Part shown: piece by piece, positions 47,001 through 59,000 of the stretch
How the letters are laid out: each line of letters begins with the position of its first letter
Numbering within the stretch: the stretch's first letter is position 1
Translations under genes and position numbers: made by a program
Assembly: GCA_963169105.1 (NCBI GenBank)
Contig: OY720632.1
Span: 6,634,001-6,698,000 of the forward strand
Source of the DNA: Ceriagrion tenellum
Taxonomy: Eukaryota; Arthropoda; Insecta; Odonata; Coenagrionidae
Direction of reading: 5' to 3'
DNA length: 64,000 nucleotides
The notes under the pieces: model-generated
Databases searched by the model: none
Seen by the model: only the letters and a program-made list of their open reading frames with translations
What the model was told of the DNA's origin: nothing

Positions 47001-50000
47001 TACTTATTACACTTTTAGAGTTTCAGGGAAGGCTCCTTGTTGTAATGAGGTGTTAGCAAGACGAAGAAGGGGGGATTTAATACAGTCATATGACAAGTGT
47101 ATTAGATAATAGGGAATTTCATCAGTATCTGCACAATACTTAAGAGCCAGACTTGAAAATAATAGAGGTCAGTTGAAGCTAATTGAGAAGGGTAATTGAT
47201 GAAATAACCAGAATCGTCTTTGAGCTGGAGATGAGTAGATTTCAGCTTCATTTTAGAGTTATTTATAATCTTCCATATGACTTAGGATTTATTATCAGCA
47301 ACTGCGATTCGTTGATTATTATAGTTATGCTTTGTATCAGGTATCATTTTTCTGTATTCCTTTTTAAGATCATTATACTGATATTTAAGATTAGGGTTGT
47401 ATGAGTGTTTGCAAGTATATGCAAGATCTTTCAGGAGGCCAGAAAAGTAGCGAATATCATTGGTGTTCCAGGGATTAGAAAAGGCAGCTATATTCTTTCT
47501 TCTAGTCACAAGAAAAGAGAATTCAAAGTATGATGAGAATAAGTATGATGTACCACACAAAACTCTTTCCCAATTGTGTCTTAATTAGAATTGGTTGTGG
47601 TTCTATTGTAAATGACCGCTTGAAGTGCTGTTTTGACCCATTTTTCCAATGCATTCTGAATTCCCAATCAACTTACCATGATTTCCTAATTTCTATAACA
47701 GTAATGATTTAGCCCTACTTACATTCATTAGTTAAATTTTTCTCATTCACTATACCCCTACAGTAGATCAACCACTTCCATGTGGCACCTTAGACCAATA
47801 TATATACATATATGTTTGATACCATTTGACCAAGATATACCAGTTTTCTGGTGATAGTTCCATGGGAAATTCCCTCTAAATGTCACCAGAGATTTTGCAG
47901 TGCGTGGAAAATTCAGAATACAAATAAATCGGATATTAGTTGACAACTTTTCCCTGGTAAAATTTGAAATGTCGTTATCATTTTGACGAATTTACAGAAA
48001 CATTGCAGCAAATGCCAATTAGTTTAGTTTTGCCCGAACTTCATGCAAGGATTTAAGGCGTTAGTATTGCAAAAATAGCTGGATGGCTATAATGAGGGCA
48101 TGTAGAACAAGAAATAGACCAAGCGATTTTATGAATTTTGTGCGAACTAGCTATGGGGGCCTTTACTATATCTTTGATTATTGAAACCAACTTCCAAAAC
48201 TTCATATATTTAGGCCAGCTTCTGATAATTAAGAAGGGTATACAATTTGAGTACTCTAAAGGGGGATATTAAGTCATAAATGGTAACTAAATGCATATGT
48301 CAATGAATTTTACCTGAAATATAGCATGGGTAACAATGTCATTGAATGAATGCTGGATGACTCCTCCTAAGGCTTCCACTTTAGCAGCCAACTGCTCTCT
48401 TTTTGTCCTCGGTAATTCCTTCCATATATAGGCCACCACATCAGCTAAAGGCCTTGTACCCTTTTTACATGACTCCTCAGGTTCAAGGGGCTATTGGAGA
48501 CAAATAAGGTTAATTATCATTCCATTTCTCTATACTCCTAGGGTTAACATTAAATTCCATAGGCATCATTAGATTCCTGGTGAAACTACTCACACACTAC
48601 TGCAACTACTGTTCAACCAAATCAATTGCTCATGACATATGTGACTCAGAGATATGTGCAACTCAAGCAGGAATACTTGAACCAGAATCCAAAATCAAAC
48701 TATCCATACAAGTCCTCATAAGTTTTGAACTGATATCTATTAAGGGTATGTACTCTCATTTACCAAGAAAATTAACAATTTCAAAGCACTACACTTACAG
48801 ATAAAAATAAAATTCTCCAATAGCCGTAAAAATGGCACCACTCGTCAAACATGTACCACAAAATTCACTTATTGTGTTGGTTTGCGGGAAAGGAGATTCC
48901 ACAGCAGGGACCAACCACAGCCTCTCCACCAGAATACCCTCCTGTGAATTCCTTTGATTTAACTACACTTACAATGAAAAAGAGGGTTAAATGACACAAA
49001 CTACAGCAATGAAACGAAAATGCTTTGGTTCTGTCAGCGGAACAATATGATCCAATAAATACTGTCTTTAAGAAGTTCAATTTCTTACCCTTTTTCGTTT
49101 CCCCATGCCTTCATTGGCTGGTCCCAATTCACAGCTAATCTCTTCACTATCAAGTCTCATTTCCATCTTCTTGCAAGCATTATCAATGGATGCCCACAAG
49201 CGTCGCTTGAGCTCAGACAGGGGCTACAAAAAGGAGAAGAAGAGAGAGAAGGGATTGGCCACATCATTTGGCCATGTTTTTTCACTAAATTATTCAATAG
49301 AAATTTAGCTTAACAGGTAATTAATGTTTATATTCTTGTGTCAAGATATTATGAAAAGATTTCATAAATACCTCATTCCTATTTGATCCGAGTACAACTC
49401 ATTTTTAAGCGTTTAATTTAATCACATTTAATTTCCATAAATAAAGGACAAACAAACAAGAAAAATTTGATATTCATTAAAAGAGTAGCCCAAATTTAAT
49501 AAATAAATGGTCCAAAGTCCTTTTTCTCTAGTTTTAGCCAAGTTTTTACTCTAAGAGTATTAAAAAAAGAAAATAAGGCAAAAGACCTAGATACCTTCAG
49601 TGCCAACAATACAGCTTTCTAAATATTGTTGATGGTCTCACTGATTTAAATATCGCTTGGATTAGAGTGCCAATTATTATCACCCTCACGAATGCCACTT
49701 GTTTGCTTTTAGCTACCAGGTAAGCACTGCAACATCCAGCCCTGAACCATTGTATAAGTTCGGAAATCAGGCAGCTGGGCTAGACTATAGGCAACCGACC
49801 ATTAATTATGTTTTCAAAACATAAGACTGTAAGGAATTATCATAACCTTTGTATATAAGTCAATTAGAGTGTATAATGAAGTCTCATTTTTATAAAAAAA
49901 ATATGGATTATAATCTGTGACTCTAAAATAAGTTGAAATGAAAGAATTTCTTTACCTGGTTGCTTTGGAATTTAAAACTTGAAACATAAACCCTTACCCG

Positions 50001-53000
50001 CCTAGCATCCGGTAGAGCCGACATGAATTTTTCTACGCAAATGAACAAATGTCGGCTAAGGACGACGGAGATAAACCAACGCAAAAGACCTCATGTTGGG
50101 TAAAGCCGACGTGAGGGAAGGGTAGTCACCGATACAGGAGCAACAATCCTACCTATGCAGTAAACCCTTACCACCCAGCTTAGGGACAGCCTTTCCTCAG
50201 AAAGTGAGCTTGACACTCTGCATCATTAGTAGCCCTCCCTGCTGCATGAATCCGTGGTTAATTTATTGTATTTGCAATGGTTTTTCGAGGCAATTATATT
50301 TTTCACTCTTCAAAGTTTTTAACTTTATAAAGTGAATTATTTGTTTTTTGTTGAGTCTTAGCAAATTTCAAATGAAATTCTAGTGTTGATAATAACGGAG
50401 TTCTTGTGTTGAACTCTCAATAGTTTGAGCTCTAAATAGAACTCTAAATTTGTTAACATTAACGCTAGAATTTTGTTTAAAATTGTAAAATGCTCAGAAT
50501 AACATTAGAAATTCATTTAAAGGTATAAGTTTTTGAAGTATACAGTGAAGAATTATTTTAGAAAAAACAACGCTAATGCAACAAACTAACAGTGGCCTCC
50601 TGCTGAGAGGGGGCAGTTTGAGTGTTTGGGAGAAGGGCACGGTGTCCCGCTGAGTGGGGTTCCAAAACGGGCGAAAGGCATACCTGAGCAAATTCGTCGC
50701 CACGAGAGAGCCCCGTAGAGAGGAGTACAGAAAATTCTCATGATACTCGTAGCAGGGTAAGCATTTCCCTTCGGGAGACTTCGGCGCGAAAGGGTTAAAG
50801 GAGCAAGTATGAATATTGAAGCAAACTGTGTCCAACATTACACAATCGAATGACAAACTCCCAATAAATATATCCACAACATGAAAGATCTGGTGCTTTT
50901 TCAGCTAATGACAAATTTGAGGCATTCTCAGGGTTCACCCCAGGTTAGGTAATGGGCTGCTGGCAAAATAAATAAAATATTTAGCACTACAAAACTAGCA
51001 GTGTAGATGTCTACAGCAATTTTCGGTGTCACTGAGTGATGAAGCAATAATAGTTTCACCTTGATTGATTACATCATCTTGTTACTGAACCATCACAACC
51101 TAATGCTAAAAATTCATTGACTTTTAATAACAGCAAAAAACCACAGCGTTAGTAACAACAAAACTTGTTTGGCAAAATGTTATAACTTCTAGAGCATCAA
51201 AAATCAATGTTTAACAAGGCTATCAAGATTAGGAAAATATTTTTCTGCAGCTCAAAAATTCATTTTTCAGAGGCAATAAGGAAATTGCAAGGCCTTTCAG
51301 TCAAGCTCAATAAGAAAATGGCCGGCATAATGATGCGAGGCATGCATGTCGTCTTTGAAAATGACAGATTGAGAGGATATGTGGGCTGCGTGCACATGCA
51401 CTGAGTGCCAAATTTTCAATGAAACTTTTTATGATTAATACTATAAAATCCCTACTTACGTGCGTACATATTCTAGATATAATGAATTTTCACATGTTAC
51501 CAACCCTTTTGTAGTAAAATAATATCAAGATGCTAAAATTTTGAGGATAAATTTTCCACGGATAACAGTTCACCGCAGCAGGGGACAAATGCCACCCAAA
51601 CAACCAAGGCTTGAATGTTTTAGACAGGAAATCCATAAATTTGATAAGATTCAATCAAATCCTCAATTCTTGACCACATCACTATTATTTCCATTTAGCC
51701 TTATTACAAAGTATGAAGTTCAATATTTAATGCCACTTAACTCAATAGTTATTTTCACTGACAGCATGTAAAAAATAATGCAACATACCATACAATATGG
51801 ATTTTTAGAGCCCCAGTGCCACCCATCTGCAAATCCTAGTATTTTTGCATTCATTATCACATATTTGTAGAATACCAATGGCTTGTGGATTGGATTAATA
51901 TCCCATTCACGGAAAATACTCTCCAAGAGTTATGCGTTAACGAGATATGGACAGCCAATACACAGAGTAGTCCTTGAATAAGTTACCTTGTTTAGTGGCT
52001 GGACTACATATAAATCAAAGGTACAGTTTTGTTTGCTGAAAAAAACATAGGAGTCCCTTGACTTGATCATAAACAGCATTTTCTAATCCCAGGCCTTCAT
52101 TCTGTGGTAAACATAACTTTTGCTACCTACCCCAATTTATGACTGCCGGCCTTTGAGGGGAGGTGAAGTGTGACGGGCACCCAATTGAGCAGATTGCTGC
52201 AGAAAAATTAAACCCAGATGCTGACAGGGTCTATCAAGTCTGCACTGTAAGCTCAAAATGATCCCATTTACATGACAGGGAGCTAGGTTCTGCATATTTA
52301 GAATACTTACGAGCACCTAAAAATAGCTACATTATTACAGGCCAAGAGCCAGCCAATCTGAATGACCATCTTTTCTTCAAATTCCTTTTTCACTCTGCAC
52401 TTCCAAGAGACTTCACAAAGGAAAATGAATGCTTACTCCTAAGTACAGCCAAACATCTTGAATTTATCAGTAAGTAGCAACCCTTAATAAACGTTTTTTC
52501 ACTTATTGCCCTCCTCAACAATTTTATTAAGTGGAGATAAAGTGATAAGCAAGCATACGTGTGGATAGAATTTTGACATTTGATGGGGATGCAAAAGAGT
52601 TAAAGATATTAGGCTATAACAAATGGCAATACTTCAACTATGGAAACATGCCAAATATTTACCATGGCATAATTTCACACCATATCAACTTTGGTCTTAA
52701 TTTGTTAAATAAATCTTTCTCCTCCTTATGGGGGCAAATCCATCAATTTTCATTTCCAGATATGCTTGCTCAGAATCTTCTTGACTAAAAGTTGTAAAGT
52801 CTCCTCACATATGGACAACAATGTTAAATTCCACCCACAATAACATTCAATGGTATGGCGATTGAATAATGAACAGTCTTTTCTCCAAAGCTTCAATTCC
52901 AAAAATTACTCCAACCCATTCAGAAAAAGCATTTCACACACAAAAGAAGCAGATAAGAAAAAAAGGAGATTTCAAGTGGCTTAGATAGGGGAAATAGATA

Positions 53001-56000
53001 AAAAGGAAAAAATGTAGGCCTTGCCAAGCCTGAAAAAGTTGATAAACAAATGGGATGCTATGAGGTATATTGAGCGATAAAATAAAAGAAAGAAGTGCAA
53101 GAATGTTAGAGGGCTAAAATGGATGCGTGGGAAAGGGAGGAGGTAATAAACGACATTTTGAGTCTGATGAGGAATGATAGAGGAATACAAACATTCACAT
53201 ACTTCAATGATCCATCAAATGCACCACAGATTCCAAATCTAAACAAAAATAAAATATTCATGGTAGACTGCTATCATTTATAACCCTATAAATTAAATGG
53301 CAATCAATCGATTTTTAAATGAGATGAAGGAAGAAACTTAACGAAGAGTCCAACTAATGAATGAGCCCTCAAACTTGAAAAATATCTCTCTTCAACATAA
53401 ATGGACACCGGAGGCCAATTCTCCATGGTCATCCCATAATAAAGTGATAAAATTATTTTCGACAATACAAGCTCATTTAGAACGTTCTGGTACAGCATAT
53501 TCAAATTAATTGAACAAGCATCGAAACAGTAGGGAGGAACAATGGGAGCACAATTTTCAGTTTCAAACATTATATTAATCTCTCAGAAAATAAAAATTAT
53601 TATTGGCAACACTTGAATCTTCAGCATTTGGATAAGCTAACTGCTGGAAGAGCTATCCTGGTACATAAATGGGCATATGTTCTTTTGAAATCAATCCTCA
53701 ACATTAGGAACATTCAATACTAACCGTCTCAGGTTTCTTCTCAATTCGGGGAGGAGTCGGCTGGTGCAACTTTGGAATAGTTTCCACCCAATTCTTCCAC
53801 GCCTTGCGAGTGCTTCGTGACGGGTTCGCTTCAAATACTTGGCCATAAGGAGTCCCTGGAGTGGATTGCAACCTCTGAACTTTTCCTTCTTCTCCAAAAT
53901 CGTCCCCATCATCAGCTGCACCATTCCCCGCAAATCTCTGGAACTGCATTGGTGTGCCACTTTCCTTGACGGCATCACCCTCACCTCTCACGGTAACATC
54001 TGGGGTTTTGTAGATATGACTCACACGACTCGGAGGAGTGGACACTTCTCCCTCACAAAAACCTTCATTAGTCCTCATGGTGCCAACCTTAGATGAATAT
54101 GATTTATCACTGAAAGAACCATCACCTCCAGAACTTGATTTGGCAGACACTGAAGCAGACAAAGGTCCCACCACTGGGGTTTCAACTGACTGCCGATTTT
54201 CAGCCAGATCCACTGGTCTTGTATTCTCCATATTGCAGGCAATTTTGCTCTCTGACTTTTCTGCAGAAATATTTATGTTAATCTTTGAAACTTCGCTATT
54301 TGAGACAGAAGCCCTCTTCTCTAATACTGACTGCTTTTCATTGTCTGATGCCTCTCGTGAAAGGCCCGGAGCTTCATCTGGCGGTTTATCCATAGCTATA
54401 AAAATAAAAAAATGCCATTGATTAGATCAGAGGGAAAGGAATAAGGGAAAGGATAGGGAAGTTCTCATTTTTGCCCATCATATTTTCATTCATCAGATTG
54501 TAATCCAGTTGAAACAATTACAAATCCCATGGGTTAAATGTTCTGAATACACATGCACAAAGTACATAATATTTTTAATGCAACATTTCTGAAGGACGGA
54601 TGGGAAAGAAGTAAAAATTGTTGATTCCTAACACATAATACCTTCCATGGATAAGGCAACCATATTACCAAAATGTTATATATAAAAACTGACACAAGCA
54701 TCAAAAAAAGAATGAAATCTGGAGAATTTAGAACTAAAAATATAACTTAAGTAATGCAATGCAGCCAGATGTGAAACATTTGATGATAAAGAAGTAATAA
54801 CCCTGGAAATGAGCCCCTCCATTTTAGGTCATATGTCAACATTAAAAGATATGAAGAAAGAAAACTGCCAAAATATTCTAATGGTCACGGTGGAAATAAC
54901 ATGTGCCTTGAAAATGGAAAACAAGTCGCTTTCCAAAACGTCAACGGATTTTGAAAACATTACCCGGTGCGAAGCCCGAGAAAGATATTTAAACATAATA
55001 CACCGGGAAAATCATAAATCATTTAATAGCTAACATAATTCGTATTAGTAAATAAGTTCCAGTGCAAAATGAATTTGTGGGATATTCTTTCATATCTCAT
55101 TCATTTCTCTTCACGAAGATAGAGCTATTATCGAGGAGCAAAAAAGTTTCAATGTGACTTATTATTTGACTCAGATTATTAAAGAGAGAATAAGTGATAT
55201 GAAAGGAAGTACATACATAAGTACCATTGAGACATTTTTGATACTCCAAATCAAGGGTAGTTCTCTTCAAGTATGATTATGTGTAAGCTTCTCAGAGATA
55301 CAATGTATAAATGAGCACAAAAATTAATGAGTGAAATAAACCAATAATTGTTTTTAAAACATTTAGTATCATTGCATCGGTTTACAATCATTACATTTAG
55401 TATCTGCCATTTTGTATTTACCAATTTTCCATCAGCAACATAATTGATGTATAATTCTTTGGGGAAGAGGAATCGTTTAGATTAAGACATTTTCATGAAG
55501 TTGAAGATGATTGAAAGAGCATCCAAGACAAATGTCTGCTTGCAGTGGAGTGTCGTAAGCAGGCCACTGAATTGGGGTGATTGGTGACCTTGATTTGTTT
55601 ACTTTAAGAGCTGGTGGAATAAGCAGGAAAATAAGTGATTCAGAACTTCCAACAGACATTGGCTGCCGACAAGACATGTGCCTATGTTAGCAGTAGCATG
55701 GGGTTTAGGAATTGGACCCTGAGGAGCTGTAATCATGATGTGAGTCCCAGCAGCAAAAATTTCTTTTAAAAATTCTTCCTTTTTGGAGATCTTTACTTTG
55801 GTGAGTCACAAATTTGCTTGGTCAAATTTTGAGAAACAATCACAGTTTTACCTAGTATGATGGTAGACATTTGGATAACATATTTTTACAATAAACATAA
55901 TGGTGTTTTAGCCACAGTAGAAGGCCACTATAGCAAGTTTGCACAAAATTCGAAAAATCGCTCATTATAACCCAACCTCATTACAGCCATCCAGCTATTT

Positions 56001-59000
56001 GTTGCAATGCTAATGCCTTGAATCGTTGCTACAAGATTGTGCGACGCTGAACAAATGGGCATTTGGAGCAAAGTTTTCATAAATGTGTCAAAATACGATC
56101 AAAATTGCAAAGTTTGCAGGGAAAAGAAATGAAAAAATTTGTCAATGACACCATTCATCACACTTAGGACGTCAATTTTGTCTCGTTTACCATGCCGAAG
56201 ATCATACTTTATGACAGCATGTGGAAATCATGGCATGAATGTATGACAGCAGTAAAACATAGTCCTAATGATATTTCTTTAAATCAATTTTCGACTTCAA
56301 AGAAAATTGTCACTGGAAGAAAGCCGTAAATATGACGCACGGTAATGATAGAAATGAGAAGGGTTCAGGGTTACTCTTTTTGATAACAAGAAATGAGTCA
56401 TTTGCTTTGGAAACCATTCCAAATACATATCTCAACAGGTATCACAATACTCAAATTTTGAGCAACTCCCATCGGCGCGCACACATCCTTCTCTCATACA
56501 CATAGGCGCACACACCCTTCCCTACTCACTTGTGGATACCTCCTGGATAGAAGATAAGCTGGTCGAGGTAAATGAGATGACAACAGAGATATAAACGGGA
56601 GTGATACTATTGGATTACACCCATCTCTTCCTGGCAGAATGAGTCTCAAGCAAATGAATTTTGCTGCATTCTGGAACAAGCAGGGAGACCATTCCTGTCT
56701 TGAGTAGGAGGGGTTTAAGATTTCAATTTTTGTATCTCACGTAGGACCACTTTAAGTATCAAATTCACATGAATGACAACTAAATTTTTCCCACAGTCAT
56801 TTGTGCGAGAAGGATAAGTAGGTGACGGATTTGCCTTCTCGCTTAATTACAAGGTAGACGAAGCAACTTAGTAGAATCATGACATAGTTGAATGAATACT
56901 TCACTATTAGTAAGACTGAAGAATCACTAGTAGTAAGGAATTTTCCACACTTTTTATATGACTCACAGATTTCAAATTACCAGCATCATCATCAGTTTCC
57001 CTGTTCACAATACTATTTTAAGTCTGCGAGCCTCGGAGTCTGTTGAAAAAGGGCACATTCTCCAATGAGTACTCAACTATATTTTATTGCTGTTATTTTA
57101 TGGCTCAGCTTCACTAACAACAATAAATGATTGATCGCAGGTTGTATAAAACTTGAGACTGAAAATAATTTGATGGGCTAAACTTGACATGAAAGGAAGG
57201 AATCAGAGGATACCTTGGGCCTCATTTCTTTTCCATCATCATTAATCATTGTTAATATTGAAAATAAATCCTATCCTAAAATATCAAGAAAAAAATAGCA
57301 AGTCTTTCATTCTGGTGCCACCACTTATGAAAACGGGGTATTTAAAAATTAAATACAGAGAAGACTATGGGAATCGACAGAATTACATCTGAGTGCAATA
57401 GGTTAAAATACCTGAGGAATCAGCTGGGACCACTAACAAACTTTTGGGAAATCAAATTTTACGAAAAATCAGGACACCAAAAATTGATATTCTTCTGTAT
57501 CAATTTCACAACATTATAACTATCTCAGCAGCAAAGCAGTTTTTGAGTGTCCTTTGCTCGTCTTAAAGTGCCTAAATGTTTTTTTTTCTAAATTACTCTA
57601 AATGTACAATAACAGACGATAGCTACGCATTGTTGAAGCTTTTGGGGTCGTTTGTGACTCTTCTTTATTTCTCTCGTCTATTACCGGTTACACTAAATGC
57701 GTGTTGCTCGCATAAACCTTTCAGTAATTTTCTGCTGCTGCACTTTATCCATTTTGTATACAACTATTTTTGATGTGGAAGTGACAGTAAATTTCAGACA
57801 AATAATTTTTCCGCCGTGAATTTCATGAAATTTTGTACGTTCACCAATACTTTGTGTACACATAGTAATTTCTCGAACATTTTTCAAAGATATGTCTGGC
57901 CCTTCTGGTATGAAGAGGCCGCGGAAAGCAGCCAAAGAAAAACTTTTGCCGGAGGACATATCAAAGGTGATGGAAGAGTGGTCGTCGGATGAGGAGTACG
58001 AGGAACTGCCCTACTCCGATTCCAGCGATGGCGAGTCCGGAGAAGAAGGAAGCGAAGAAGGAGAAGATCAGGCAGAGGCTGGCGCGATTAGTCGGGAAAA
58101 TTCACCAGGTCCTTCCCAACCATCTGGCCTATCTCAACCCCTCCCACATCCTGCACCCTCATTTCCACCCATCTGGTCGGAGCAACCCCCATTCCCACCC
58201 CGACCACAAATTCCTTTCCGATGATTTCCTGGCCTTCAGCATGCACCCGAAACTCCCAATCCCATAAGTTTTTTTTTAATGATTGCCACCGTGGAGTTTT
58301 TCGACCTTGTTGTGTCCTCGACGAATGAGTATGGTAGCGTTGTTTTCGAATCCCGTAAGGGAAAAAGAGTTTTGCCATGGAATTCTGTGACAGAGGAGGA
58401 AATCAAAATTTTTTTCCGCCTTCTGTTCTATATGGGTACCATCCAACTGAATAGACTGAATGACTACTGGAGGAAAGATGTCCTCTTCAACATTCCACTT
58501 TTCAGTCATTGCATGTCCTGTAACCGCTTTATACGTATTTTGAGAGCCCAGCATTTCTCCAAAGTAAATGAAGATGAGTCGAGTGATAGACTCCGGAGAG
58601 TAAATCCTATCATTGATTTCTTCAACGAAACAATGGAAAGGATTTAATCTCTGATTATAGAATTATCAATTGATGAGTCGATGATTTTATGGTGGGGTCG
58701 ATTGAGTTTTAGGCAGTACATCCAAGGCAAATGTCACAAATATGGCATAAAGCTGTATATGTTGACTGAGCCCAATGGTTTCAGTCCTAAAATCCATGGT
58801 GTATGCAGGGAGCGGAGATAAGGATATTGGGGAGCCTGGTCATGTAACCAGTGTCGTCAAGAAGCTGATGAAGGAAAAACTGGGAGTAGGGCATTCAGTC
58901 CACATGGACAACTTCTACAACTCAGTGGACCTGGCCAAATACATTCTTTCCCAGAATACCTATTGCACTGACACCCTTCGATCAACCCGGAGGTATAGTC

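Noticed and set aside
53725..54393. ATG at 54393 as the start of an independent gene
   Set aside because: A good splice acceptor lies two bases before it, and the phase fits exactly with the BRCT5 exon at 61478. It is an internal Met of TopBP1.
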